64,000 nucleotides of DNA from Microthrixaceae bacterium (lineage in GTDB: Bacteria > Actinomycetota > Acidimicrobiia > Acidimicrobiales > Microtrichaceae), in assembly GCA_023958095.1 (NCBI GenBank), contig JAMLGJ010000008.1:45699-109698 (forward strand), read 5' to 3'. Position 1 is the stretch's first letter; every line of letters starts with the position of its first letter. The notes under the pieces were generated by a model. That model saw nothing but the letters and a program-made list of their open reading frames with translations. It did not search any database and had not been told where the DNA came from. Below are positions 41,758 to 50,078 of the stretch, piece after piece. The position numbers and the translations under genes were made by a program.

Positions 41758-42145
41758 TCAATCGATGTGGTGTGTCAAGAGGCCGCCCTCGCGGCTGCTC
41801 GGCGTGGCGGCGGGCAGCTGCGGCTCTTGGGTCGGAGCTCCTGGGTACAGCTGCGCTGTCGGCGCTACCTGCCTGCACCAAGGGCCGCGCTGCACACGTT
41901 CTGGGGTGCGAGGCTGGCGCCGCAGCGCGCCCAGCTGGTAGTCGATCTTCGGCAGCCGTGAAACAACCCGGTGGCAGCGACGAAATCTCGCTGCCACAGG
42001 TGAAATCGCGCTCGGTGGCAGCCGTGAAATCTCACACCGGGCGAACACCTCTCAGCAAGTCGGCCGGGTGGCACCGGGCCGCCGTGTGCAATGCTCTTGG
42101 GGCGCCAGGGGCGATGGCGCGGTGGTGCGATGGAGGGAGATCGTG
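41758..42145. other. Gene-free accessory stretch with IS-end-like repeats
   Basis: No convincing gene in either strand. It holds a 13-base motif GGCAGCCGTGAAA at 41951-41963 and again at 42017-42029, a hairpin GTGGCAGCGA/TCGCTGCCAC (41971-41980 and 41988-41997), and the right inverted repeat (42013-42041). Several copies of a GCAGC-GTGAAAT word near one boundary recall the multiple terminal repeats of IS21-like elements, but no transposase is present. Confidence 0.5.
42013..42041 (+). repeat. IS-end-like inverted repeat, right copy
   Basis: Inverted partner of 40668-40696 (25 of 29 positions). Together they bracket a 1374-bp segment containing the MNT-HEPN pair. Confidence 0.75.
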
Positions 42146-43201
42146 ATGTCGGGGAACAACGGGCGGCCATCGAGGCGCCACCTGGCGGTGGCACTGGTGC
42201 TGGTCGCGTTCGCAGCAATGGCGTGCACGCCGACCACCGGCGGCGGTGGCGGTGGCGGGCCGGCCACCACCTGGAGCGTCGACCCTGCGACCGCCGACCC
42301 CGCCACGACCGCGGATGCGCTCAACCCGAACCTCGCCTACCTGCCGGTGACCACCGAACGCGGCGCCCTTGCAGTGGTTCTGCACGGCACCGGAGCGGGA
42401 ACGGGTGGATTCACCGAGATCACCTCGGCGCTCCGCCGCGACGGCTACCACGTGATCGTTCTGCGCTACTCGGCGTCGGTCGGGACCGTGGCCGCGTGCC
42501 CCGACACCGGCGCCGCCACGTTCCCTGATTGCCACCGCGTGCTTCGCAGCGAGACGACCTTCGGCGCAGGTGTGGCGGATCCAGACGGCCATTCCTACGA
42601 CCACCCCGTGGCGAACATCGCCCTCGCCGACTCGGTGATGAACCGACTCCTCAAGCTGCTGGACCACCTCCACTCGGTCGCCCCCGACGCGGGATGGGAC
42701 CAGTTCCAGGCGCGCTCGTCCGGATCCTGCGTGGACACCAACCCGACCTATGGGGCATGCGAGGCCGACTGGTCGAAGGTCGCGCTCCTCGGTCACTCCC
42801 AGGGCGCCGGGGTCGCCCTGTACATGGCCAGCTTCGTTCCGTTGCGGGCCGCGGGGCTCCTCTCGGGCTCCTTCGACGCCTACCTCACCGGACCCGGCAC
42901 CGCCGCTGCGGCACCCTGGACCACCGAGACCGGCTTCGCCACACCCGCCTCCGCGATCCGCACCCTGCGCCACGTTTCCGACGGCGGTGACGAACGCATC
43001 CTGGCCGTCGCCGACGCGGTGGGCGTGTCGGGACCCGAGGTGGCTGCCGAGACCGCTCCGTTCGCCAGCAACCGCCTGCTCGCCACGACGACACCCACCT
43101 GCCCCTGGGACTCGGCCCAGGGCCACAACTCCACCGCGGTCGACCTCTGCGCGCCCGATTGGGTGTACTGGGACGCCTGGCGGCTGCTCGCCGGGAGCTA
43201 G
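42146..43201 (+). CDS. Alpha/beta-hydrolase lipoprotein
   Basis: A 351-residue lipoprotein: leader helix AVALVLVAFAAMAC with lipobox Cys27, a glycine run, then an alpha/beta-hydrolase domain. AVVLHGTGAGTGGF is the oxyanion strand-loop, VALLGHSQGAGVALYMA the nucleophile elbow with Ser218, and WDSAQGHNSTAVDLC near the C-terminus bears the likely catalytic His. Four or more Cys in the mature part may form disulfides outside the membrane. GGAGGGAGA before ATG 42146 fixes the start. Probably an exported esterase or lipase-like enzyme; the substrate is not evident. It borders the repeat-flanked island. Confidence 0.82.
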   Translation: MSGNNGRPSRRHLAVALVLVAFAAMACTPTTGGGGGGGPATTWSVDPATADPATTADALNPNLAYLPVTTERGALAVVLHGTGAGTGGFTEITSALRRDGYHVIVLRYSASVGTVAACPDTGAATFPDCHRVLRSETTFGAGVADPDGHSYDHPVANIALADSVMNRLLKLLDHLHSVAPDAGWDQFQARSSGSCVDTNPTYGACEADWSKVALLGHSQGAGVALYMASFVPLRAAGLLSGSFDAYLTGPGTAAAAPWTTETGFATPASAIRTLRHVSDGGDERILAVADAVGVSGPEVAAETAPFASNRLLATTTPTCPWDSAQGHNSTAVDLCAPDWVYWDAWRLLAGS

Positions 43202-43207
43202 GCGGTC

Positions 43208-43951
43208 CTAGAGGACTCGCTGGGCGATCCAGGCCAGTGCGGATCCCAGTGAGTTGCTGGTGGCGTGCAGGACCGCTGGTGCCGCCACGCTGTCGGAGCG
43301 GTTGCGCATCCAGCTGAGCCCCATCGCCACCACCGCTGTCACCACCACGCTCACGACCACTCCGCCGACCTGCAGGGCGAGCGGGTCGACGCCCTGGGCG
43401 ATCTCGTCGTTGGCATCGCCCAGGGACAGCGACGGCAGGATGTGCCAGAGCCCGAAGAGCACCGCCGCCACCGCATCGGCGGTGAGTTGGCTGCGCGGCC
43501 CGTGCTCCACCCGCTTGGCGACCATCGCCGGCAGCACTCCCCTGAAGGCGACCTCCTCCAGCAGCACCGTGCCCAGGGGCACCTCGATGAACACCTTGTA
43601 GGCCATCTCCCAGAACGGCACGTCAGCTCGGTCGTCCATGAACACGTCACGGGTGGCGGGGATCAGCAGGCCTGCGACCATCACCGCGGCCAGCACCGCC
43701 GAGACGGCTCCGCCGAGGGCCAGGCCCGCCCCCAGGCGCCGTCGTGACAGCCCCATCGAGGCCGTCGACTCCCCGTCCCGGCGGATCGCGATGCTCACCA
43801 CCACGACGGTGACGGCCATGTTCCACGGCACGTACGCCCAGTCGGGCACCACCAGGTTGGCGACCAGGTTCGAAGCGAGCAGTACGCCGAGCACCACACC
43901 CAGGGGCCCGAAGGCACGCAGGTTTCGTTCCTCGGGGCGCAGGACAGCCAT
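43208..43951 (-). CDS. CPBP-family (CAAX-like) intramembrane metalloprotease
   Basis: A 247-residue membrane protein with about seven helices. LLEEVAFRGVLPAMV bears the EExxxR motif, AAVLFGLWHILPS the second motif with its conserved His, and VLHATSNSLG the third. These are the metal-binding and catalytic motifs of CPBP/Abi proteases. The role in bacteria ranges from peptide maturation to immunity; nothing here narrows it. ATG at 43951 is used; a TTG 12 bases earlier is possible. Convergent with the lipoprotein hydrolase, divergent from the amidohydrolase. Confidence 0.85.
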   Translation of the reverse strand: MAVLRPEERNLRAFGPLGVVLGVLLASNLVANLVVPDWAYVPWNMAVTVVVVSIAIRRDGESTASMGLSRRRLGAGLALGGAVSAVLAAVMVAGLLIPATRDVFMDDRADVPFWEMAYKVFIEVPLGTVLLEEVAFRGVLPAMVAKRVEHGPRSQLTADAVAAVLFGLWHILPSLSLGDANDEIAQGVDPLALQVGGVVVSVVVTAVVAMGLSWMRNRSDSVAAPAVLHATSNSLGSALAWIAQRVL

Positions 43952-44046
43952 GGCTCGTGCCAAGGTAGTGCTCGAGGAGCTGTGGCAGTCTGTCGGGACC
44001 GGGTCCAGCCGGGTCCGGGACTGCCGACCGACCGCCCGGGGGCACG

Positions 44047-45792
44047 ATGAGCGACCTGGTCATACGCAACGCGCTGGTCGTGGACGGCAGCGGTGCACCA
44101 CCGGCGAGGGCCGACGTCGCTTGCGACGGTGCCGTGATCACCGAGGTCGGTGAGGTGAGTGCCGCTGGACACCGCGAGATCGACGCCGAGGGGCTGCTGC
44201 TCACGCCGGGGTTCGTGGACCTGCACACCCACTACGACGGTCAGCTCACCTGGGATGGCGACCTGGCACCCTCGGTGCACCACGGGGTGACCACCGTCGC
44301 GGTGGGCAACTGCGGCGTCGGCTTCGCCCCCGCGGCCCCGGACCGCCACGAATGGCTCATATCACTGCTCGAGGGCGTGGAGGACATTCCGGGCACGGCG
44401 CTCGCCGAGGGGCTCTCGTGGGGCTGGGAGAGCTTCGGGGAGTACCTGGACGTGCTGTCGGACCGGCAGTGGACCATGGACGTCGGCGCGCACCTGCCCC
44501 ACTCGGCGCTGCGCACCTACGTCATGGGCGAACGCGGGGCGGACCACACCGAGGTCCCCAACGAGGGCGAGCTGGCCGCCATGGCCGCGGCGGTGCGCGA
44601 AGCGCTGGATGCCGGTGCGATCGGCTTCGCCACCAGCCGTACCGAGGTGCACCGCACCAGTGCCGGGGAGTTCATCCCCACCCTGAGTGCGAGCGACGTC
44701 GAACTGCTCACCATCGCAGAGGCAATGTCCTCCGCGGGCCGGGGGGTGGTGCAGTTGATCAGCGACCTGTACCAGACCCCCGACGACGACTTCTTCGACT
44801 CGGAGGTGGGGCTGCTCGAGCAGGTGGTGGAGCGCAGTCGCCGGCCACTCAGCCTCACGATGCAACAGGCGTACCACTCCCCCGGTCGGTGGCGTGCCCA
44901 GATGGACTGGGTCGACCGGATGGTGGCCGCCGGCCACGACGTGAAGGCACAGGTGGCCACACGGCCGATCGGCATCCTGCTCGGCCACGACGCGTCGGCC
45001 AATCCGTTCATGTTGTGTGCCTCCCACCAGGAGGTCGCCGGCCGCCCGCTTGCGGAACGGGTCGCGGCACTGGCGGATCCTTCCCGCCGCGCGCGGATCC
45101 TCGAGGAGCACGCCGAGCTGCGCGGGGCGCTCGAGGCCGGCATCCTCGCCGAGATCGTGGGCGGCTTCGGGCACATGTTCGTGATGGAGGACCCGGTCGA
45201 CTACGAGATGCACACCTCCGACTCACTCGCGGCAAGGGCCTCCGTGCAGGGCATCGACCCTGCGGCGCTGCTCTACGACACACTCCTGGCATCCGGGGGT
45301 GAACAACTGGTGTACCTGCCGTTGTTCAACTTCGCGGCCGGCGACTTCGAGGACATACGCGAGATGATCACGAGCCCCAACGTGCTGTTCGGGCTCTCTG
45401 ACGCGGGCGCGCACTGCGGGGCCATCTGCGATGCCTCCATGCCCACCTCGGCGCTCACGCTGTGGTCGCGCGACCGCACCGGCGAGAACCGGATCCCCCT
45501 CGAACACATGGTCCACATGCAGACCAGGCGCAACGCCGAGCACCTCGGTTGGTTCGACCGGGGCCTCGTGGCCCCCGGCCACCTGGCCGACCTGAACCTG
45601 ATCGACCTCGATGCGCTGGCCTGTGAACACCCGAGGATGGTGACCGACCTGCCGGCCCGGGGAAGGCGCCTCATGCAGCGCTCCGAGGGCTACCGCTGCA
45701 CGATCAAGTCCGGTGTGGTGACGGTCGAGGACGGCGAGCTCACCGGTGAGCGGCCGGGGCAGCTGCTGCGGGGGGTCCGGACCGCCCGCTGA
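44047..45792 (+). CDS. D-aminoacylase/N-acyl-D-amino-acid deacylase-type amidohydrolase
   Basis: A 581-residue amidohydrolase (family 3). LVIRNALVVDGSGAPP opens the beta-sandwich; GFVDLHTHYDGQLTWD gives the HxH metal ligands and the typical Asp-Gly-Gln; TTVAVGNCGVGFAP has the conserved Cys; GLSDAGAHCGAICDAS supplies the catalytic Asp-x-Gly-x-His region; and the C-terminus returns to the small domain (GHLADLNLIDLDAL). Relatives deacylate N-acyl-D-amino acids or open cyclic amides. ATG at 44047 follows GGGGG. Length is slightly above the family norm. Substrate not known. Confidence 0.88.
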   Translation: MSDLVIRNALVVDGSGAPPARADVACDGAVITEVGEVSAAGHREIDAEGLLLTPGFVDLHTHYDGQLTWDGDLAPSVHHGVTTVAVGNCGVGFAPAAPDRHEWLISLLEGVEDIPGTALAEGLSWGWESFGEYLDVLSDRQWTMDVGAHLPHSALRTYVMGERGADHTEVPNEGELAAMAAAVREALDAGAIGFATSRTEVHRTSAGEFIPTLSASDVELLTIAEAMSSAGRGVVQLISDLYQTPDDDFFDSEVGLLEQVVERSRRPLSLTMQQAYHSPGRWRAQMDWVDRMVAAGHDVKAQVATRPIGILLGHDASANPFMLCASHQEVAGRPLAERVAALADPSRRARILEEHAELRGALEAGILAEIVGGFGHMFVMEDPVDYEMHTSDSLAARASVQGIDPAALLYDTLLASGGEQLVYLPLFNFAAGDFEDIREMITSPNVLFGLSDAGAHCGAICDASMPTSALTLWSRDRTGENRIPLEHMVHMQTRRNAEHLGWFDRGLVAPGHLADLNLIDLDALACEHPRMVTDLPARGRRLMQRSEGYRCTIKSGVVTVEDGELTGERPGQLLRGVRTAR

Positions 45793-45822
45793 GGAACCGG
45801 GGTGCCCGGCTGGGCGGCGCCC

Positions 45823-45828
45823 TACGAT
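45823..45828 (+). promoter_or_regulatory. Probable leaderless -10 TACGAT
   Basis: TACGAT, 8 nt, ATG at 45837. Confidence 0.4.
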
Positions 45829-45836
45829 GGGGCCGG

Positions 45837-46571
45837 ATGGAAGGCACCGACGAGGGCGACGCCCCAGAGACACGCATCAGCGGTTCCACCTCGGGCAGTG
45901 GGCTGCCCGCGCGGCCGTCGGTGCTCACCCGTTGGGCGATCGGGCTCGTGCTGGGAGGAGTGCTGGCCATGGTCCTGCCGGGGCTGCTCCGTGACGGTGT
46001 GTGCGGACTGGTCGCGTGTTCCGACGTGACCCCCGAGGTGGCGGTGGGGCGGCCCGGGGGCAACGAGTTGGCGGTGGTCGTACCCGAGGGCGCAGCAGGC
46101 GAGTTGCGCAGCCTCAGGCTGTTCCCGGTCAACGAGAACGCCGCCCAGGACACCGCCGGTGCTTGGATCATCTACCGCGAGGACCCCGATGCGACCCCCG
46201 AGCGGATCCCCGTGGGTGCGGAACCGGACGGCTTCGCAACCCGCATCGAGCTGGCCGAGCAGCCCACCGAGGGCCTCTGGGTGCTGGACGCTTCCTTCGG
46301 CTGTGCCTCCACCCTGGTGCGGTTCGCTCCAGAGGAGTTGGATCCCGGCTTCGTCACCACCGGTGACGCTCCGGTGCCGATACAGGACTTCGAGAACGAG
46401 GCACGCGCAACGCTTCGCTGTGCGACCGAGGCACCCGCGTGGCAGCGATGGCTGTTCATGATCGGCGCACTCGCAGCCTCGGTGGGAGCGGTGCTCGGCA
46501 TCTGGGTGGTGCTCAAGGGCCCGGTGAAGGAGCACCCGGACTGGTACGCCCCGGAGGATCCGAACCTCTGA
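45837..46571 (+). CDS. Two-helix membrane protein of unknown function
   Basis: A 244-residue protein I do not recognise. A cytosolic N-terminus of about 30 residues is followed by a helix (TRWAIGLVLGGVLAMVLPGLL), an extracytoplasmic domain of about 150 residues with four Cys that could pair, a second helix (WLFMIGALAASVGAVLGIWVV) and a short charged tail ending in EDPNL. The outer domain alternates beta-rich stretches (ELAVVVPEGA, LRSLRLFPVN). The start is ATG at 45837 after a TACGAT hexamer. It is convergent with a methyltransferase gene. Confidence 0.7.
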   Translation: MEGTDEGDAPETRISGSTSGSGLPARPSVLTRWAIGLVLGGVLAMVLPGLLRDGVCGLVACSDVTPEVAVGRPGGNELAVVVPEGAAGELRSLRLFPVNENAAQDTAGAWIIYREDPDATPERIPVGAEPDGFATRIELAEQPTEGLWVLDASFGCASTLVRFAPEELDPGFVTTGDAPVPIQDFENEARATLRCATEAPAWQRWLFMIGALAASVGAVLGIWVVLKGPVKEHPDWYAPEDPNL

Positions 46572-46592
46572 GCCTCTCCGGCCGGCGCGGGT

Positions 46593-47222
46593 TCAGAGCC
46601 GCCGCAGGATCCTCAGGGAGCCGACCGCTCGATGCTCGGTGAATGCCCCCGACTCCACCGCGGGCAGGTAGATGCGCTCGTAGGGCGGGCGGCCCCCATC
46701 CGCGGGGTCCGGGAAGACGTCATGGATCGCCAGCACGCCCCCGGGAGCCACCACCGGTGCCCAGCAGCGGTAGTCGGTGGATGCCGGCTCCTCGCCGTGT
46801 CCTCCGTCGATGAAGACCATCGCCGCAGGTGTGGACCACCACCCCGCCACCGTGGGTGAGTCACCCACGACCGCGTTGACGACACCTTCGAGGCCGGCGG
46901 CGTGAATCGTCCGGCGGTACTCCCCGAGGGTCTCCATCACACCCAGGTCCGTGTCCACCAGGTCTTCATCGTGGTGCTCCCAACCCGCCTGGTTCTCCTC
47001 GGAGCCGCGGTGGTGGTCGATGGTCACGACCACTCCTCCGGCGTCCTTCGCGGCCGCACCCAGGTAGACGGTGGACTTGCCGCAATAGGTGCCGATCTCG
47101 ACCACGGGGGCGCCCGGCACGGCTTCGAGTGCATCGAGGGCGGCCTCGTAGAGGGCGAGACCCTCCTCCGGGGGCATGAAACCCCGGGCGGACTCGGCGA
47201 GTGACCTCAGTTCGCGGTCCAT
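46593..47222 (-). CDS. Class I SAM methyltransferase (Methyltransf_24 type)
   Basis: A 209-residue protein. APVVEIGTYCGKSTVYLGAAA is motif I of the cephalosporin-hydroxylase/O-methyltransferase-like group, VVVTIDHHRGSEENQ strand 2, AAMVFIDGGHGEEPASTDY the acidic catalytic region, and VAPGGVLAIHDVFPDPADGG the next strand with a possible metal site. ATG 47222 has GGAG seven bases upstream; GTG 47249, overlapping the GtrA stop as GTGA, is a real alternative. Being in the same operon as a GtrA-type protein hints at cell-envelope glycan modification; the target is unknown. Confidence 0.8.
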   Translation of the reverse strand: MDRELRSLAESARGFMPPEEGLALYEAALDALEAVPGAPVVEIGTYCGKSTVYLGAAAKDAGGVVVTIDHHRGSEENQAGWEHHDEDLVDTDLGVMETLGEYRRTIHAAGLEGVVNAVVGDSPTVAGWWSTPAAMVFIDGGHGEEPASTDYRCWAPVVAPGGVLAIHDVFPDPADGGRPPYERIYLPAVESGAFTEHRAVGSLRILRRL

Positions 47223-47245
47223 GGTCGTGCTCCGGCCCCGGACCG

Positions 47246-47767
47246 TCACACCGGCAGGTCGCCGTGCATCATCTCGAGTTCGTCCTCACCCGGATCATCA
47301 CCGTGGTGGGTGACCTTGAAGATCCACTTGTCGAGGATGACGTAGCGGATCAGCCAGACGATCCCGAACCCGGTCAGCTGGGCGAAGAACACCGCCAGCT
47401 TCTCGAACCAACCGTGTCCATCGATCGCGGCGTCGACCAGGTAGGTGAGCAGGGTGGCCAGCGACACTCCGAGCATCGCCGCGACCCAGAACACGGTCAC
47501 CTGTGTCCGGAGGCCCTCGTGCGAGGTCTGCTTCCACACGAAGTACTTGTTGGCGAAGAAGTTGGGAACGGTCAACACCGCCGCGCTGGCGATCGACGCC
47601 GCTGTCCAGTTCGTGTCGGTGCCGTCGTTGAACACGAACGCCGCGAAGAGCTGGATCAGCACCTGTCCCAACGGCACGAACACCAGTGAGACACCGGCGT
47701 AGCGGAGCTGCTTGCGCCCCTCGTCGCTGCGCGCGTGGTTCCGCAGCGCTGTGGCAGTGACCTTCAT
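47246..47767 (-). CDS. GtrA-family membrane protein
   Basis: A 173-residue protein with four membrane helices. LRYAGVSLVFVPLGQVLIQLF is the first, and AVLTVPNFFANKYFVWKQ contains the family's NFxxNKxxxW motif; FGIVWLIRYVILDKWIFK ends the GtrA domain. A hydrophilic Asp/Glu tail follows. GtrA proteins are thought to move polyprenyl-linked sugars across the membrane for envelope glycosylation. ATG at 47767 follows TAGCGT by eight bases; a GTG one codon earlier also exists. First gene of a two-gene unit with the methyltransferase. Confidence 0.88.
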   Translation of the reverse strand: MKVTATALRNHARSDEGRKQLRYAGVSLVFVPLGQVLIQLFAAFVFNDGTDTNWTAASIASAAVLTVPNFFANKYFVWKQTSHEGLRTQVTVFWVAAMLGVSLATLLTYLVDAAIDGHGWFEKLAVFFAQLTGFGIVWLIRYVILDKWIFKVTHHGDDPGEDELEMMHGDLPV

Positions 47768-47775
47768 CACTCACA

Positions 47776-47781
47776 ACGCTA
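47776..47781 (-). promoter_or_regulatory. Probable leaderless -10 TAGCGT
   Basis: Minus-strand TAGCGT, 8 nt, ATG at 47767. Confidence 0.4.
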
Positions 47782-47913
47782 CTCAACCCGGCGCGCCCTG
47801 CCCCCTTCGGTCGCCCCCGCGTCCACCATGGGAGCCGATGATGCGTTGCTCGGCCGGTGGCCGCCTCGGGTACCGGTGACCATCCGACCCGCCCCGTGGA
47901 GCACAATGGCCGG

Positions 47914-48795
47914 GTGGACCAGTCAGCGGTGGACGGCCTGATCGAACTGCTCGACCTCGAACGCATCGAGGTCAACATCTTCCGTGGGACCAGCCCCGAC
48001 GAGGACCGCCAACGGGTCTACGGCGGACAGGTCGCGGGACAGGCGCTGGTGGCCGCCTCGCGCACCGTGGAGGACCGCTTCCACGTGCACTCGCTGCATG
48101 CGTACTTCCTGCGCGGAGGGGATCCCCGGGTCCCGATCGTGTACGAGGTGGCACGGATCCGCGACGGGCGCACCTACTCGACGAGGCGCGTCGAGGCGAT
48201 CCAGCACGGACGTCCGATCTTCCACCTGTCGGCGAGCTTCGGGTTGCCCGAGGGCGGATTCGACCACCAGTTCCCGATGCCCGAAGGGCTGCCGGAACCG
48301 GAGTCCCTGCCGGACTTCCGGACGCGCATGGAGCCCTACCGCGAGGTCATCGGGGCGTGGTTGGACAGGCCCCGGCCCCTGGACCTGCGGTACTGCGAGG
48401 ACAGCCCCTGGGAACGGCGCGAGAAGCTCCCTCCGTACCAGAACGTCTGGATGCGGGCCAACGGGTCCCTGCCGGATGACCCCGTGCTTCACATCTGCAT
48501 CCTCACCTACGCCTCCGACATGTCCCTGCTCGACACCTCACTGGCGCCCCATGGGGAATCCTTCGCCGCGGGCGACGTGTTCATGGCGTCCCTCGACCAC
48601 GCGATGTGGTTCCACCGGCCGTTCCGCAGCGACGAGTGGCTGCTCTACGCGCAGGACACTCCCAGTGCGTCGGACGGGCGGGGACTGGCCCGGGGCCTGG
48701 TCTACACACGCGAAGGCGACCTCGTGGCCTCGGTGATGCAGGAAGGCGTGATCCGCAAGCTGCGGGAGGCCAACGAGGGCGAGGGGGACCGCTGA
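47914..48795 (+). CDS. tesB: Acyl-CoA thioesterase II
   Basis: A 293-residue double-hotdog thioesterase. N-terminal: LLDLERIEVNIFRG, RVYGGQVAGQALVAAS, HSLHAYFLRGGDP; C-terminal: TYASDMSLLDTSLAPHG, SLDHAMWFHRPFRSDEWLLY and SVMQEGVIR, which include the Asp, Ser/Thr and Gln of the TesB triad. It releases free acid from medium or long acyl-CoA. GTG at 47914 gives the family N-terminus; CACAAT six bases before it is a weak hexamer. Its stop overlaps the following ATG by one base (TGATG), so the lipoprotein gene is coupled. Confidence 0.92.
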   Translation: MDQSAVDGLIELLDLERIEVNIFRGTSPDEDRQRVYGGQVAGQALVAASRTVEDRFHVHSLHAYFLRGGDPRVPIVYEVARIRDGRTYSTRRVEAIQHGRPIFHLSASFGLPEGGFDHQFPMPEGLPEPESLPDFRTRMEPYREVIGAWLDRPRPLDLRYCEDSPWERREKLPPYQNVWMRANGSLPDDPVLHICILTYASDMSLLDTSLAPHGESFAAGDVFMASLDHAMWFHRPFRSDEWLLYAQDTPSASDGRGLARGLVYTREGDLVASVMQEGVIRKLREANEGEGDR

Positions 48796-50042
48796 TGGCC
48801 AACCCACACACCCGGGTGGGTACGTTGCTCCTGGGTCTCGTGGCCGTGCTCGCAACACCCGCAGCGTGCAGCTCCACCGATGAGCCGACCGAATCGGCCT
48901 TCGCCGGCCCCGAGACCACTGAACCCGCTGACGGCACGGGCGGATCGACCGGGCGGAGTGTGACCCCGACCCTCGTGGACCTCGGTACCGGGCTCGTCGC
49001 ACCGATGGACGCCCATGCCGTGAACGGCTCGGTTCTCGTGGCGCAGCGGGCCGGGACGGTGATGGAGCTGACCCCCGACGGAGATGGCGGGTACGACGTG
49101 GCCGGCACCGTCATCGACCTGACCGATCGGGTCGGCGACACCGCTGGCGAGAAAGGGCTGCTCGGGCTCACGACCGATCCGCAGGGCGAGAGGCTGTACC
49201 TGAACCACACCCGCGCGGGGGACGGGGCCACGGTGGTCCTCGAGGTGCCCCTGGAGGGGAGCCCCGGGCAGTTGAGCGGCGGCGAACCCCGCGAACTGCT
49301 GGTGATCGACCAGCCCTTCATCAACCACAACGGCGGTGACATCGCCTGGGGGCCCGACGGCATGCTCTGGATCGGCACCGGCGACGGCGGGGACGCGAAC
49401 GACCCCGACGGCCGCGCCCAGAGGCTCACCGATCCGCTCGGCAAGATCCTCCGGTTGGACCCGTCGCTGCCGGGATCCGGCGAGGACCTGGCCCCTGACG
49501 ACAACCCGTATGCCGAAGGGGTGGACCCCACCGGTGAGCCTGCCAACCCGCTGGTCTGGGTGCGCGGCGTGCGCAATCCCTGGCGGATCAGCTTCGACGG
49601 GGCGACGGGTGACCTGTGGATCGCGGACGTCGGCCAGAACGAGGTGGAGGAGGTCACGGTGCTGCGCGCGGATCGCGGCCGGGAACCCGGGGCGGATCTC
49701 GGCTGGGACCGGCTCGAGGGCGACACCGAGTTCTTCGATCCGGGACCGATGGACGGTTGGCCCGACGACGGCGCCGAGGTGATCGACCCCCTGTTCACCT
49801 ACGACCACTCCGAGGGCTGCTCGATCTCCGGTGGATACGTGTACCACGGCACGCAGTTCCCGCAACTGGCCGGTCAGTACCTGCTGAGCGACTACTGCCG
49901 GGGTGACATCAGGGTGGTCTCCGCCGACGGCACCGGCAGCGCAACCGGGGCGAGCGGCGAAGCCGTGGTGTCGATCAACCCCGACGAGAACGGTGAGCCC
50001 CTGGTGCTCGGCACCTTCCTGGGTCGCCTCGGCGCGAGCTGA
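48795..50042 (+). CDS. Glucose/sorbosone dehydrogenase-like (soluble PQQ-type) lipoprotein
   Basis: A 415-residue lipoprotein: leader helix LLLGLVAVLA ending TPAAC (Cys25), an acidic/Thr linker, then a six-bladed propeller of the soluble glucose/sorbosone dehydrogenase family. NHNGGDIAWGPDGMLWIGTGDGGD is in the right place for the catalytic His and calcium site (shown in parts); RGVRNPWRISFDGATGDLWIADVGQ and SGGYVYHG are family motifs. It would oxidise an aldose or similar compound outside the cell using PQQ. ATG at 48795 overlaps the tesB stop; GAGGGGGA precedes it. Confidence 0.88.
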   Translation: MANPHTRVGTLLLGLVAVLATPAACSSTDEPTESAFAGPETTEPADGTGGSTGRSVTPTLVDLGTGLVAPMDAHAVNGSVLVAQRAGTVMELTPDGDGGYDVAGTVIDLTDRVGDTAGEKGLLGLTTDPQGERLYLNHTRAGDGATVVLEVPLEGSPGQLSGGEPRELLVIDQPFINHNGGDIAWGPDGMLWIGTGDGGDANDPDGRAQRLTDPLGKILRLDPSLPGSGEDLAPDDNPYAEGVDPTGEPANPLVWVRGVRNPWRISFDGATGDLWIADVGQNEVEEVTVLRADRGREPGADLGWDRLEGDTEFFDPGPMDGWPDDGAEVIDPLFTYDHSEGCSISGGYVYHGTQFPQLAGQYLLSDYCRGDIRVVSADGTGSATGASGEAVVSINPDENGEPLVLGTFLGRLGAS

Positions 50043-50045
50043 GTT

Positions 50046-50065
50046 CCCCGCCGTGCACGCCGGGG
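50046..50065. terminator. Small near-palindrome at a convergent gene end
   Basis: CCCCG-C-CGTGCACG-C-CGGGG between two convergent stops, one C/C mismatch on each side and no T-run. Weak terminator candidate. Confidence 0.3.
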
Positions 50066-50078
50066 CTCCGAAGCGGCC

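Noticed and set aside
41758..42048. 96-codon minus-strand frame in the accessory stretch, checked as a transposase remnant
   Set aside because: No transposase motif (DDE, IstB Walker A) could be read in any frame; Arg/Pro-rich product.
46593..47249. GTG 47249 as start of the methyltransferase
   Set aside because: Not excluded: it overlaps the GtrA stop as GTGA. ATG 47222 was preferred because GGAG lies seven bases upstream and the family N-terminus begins there.
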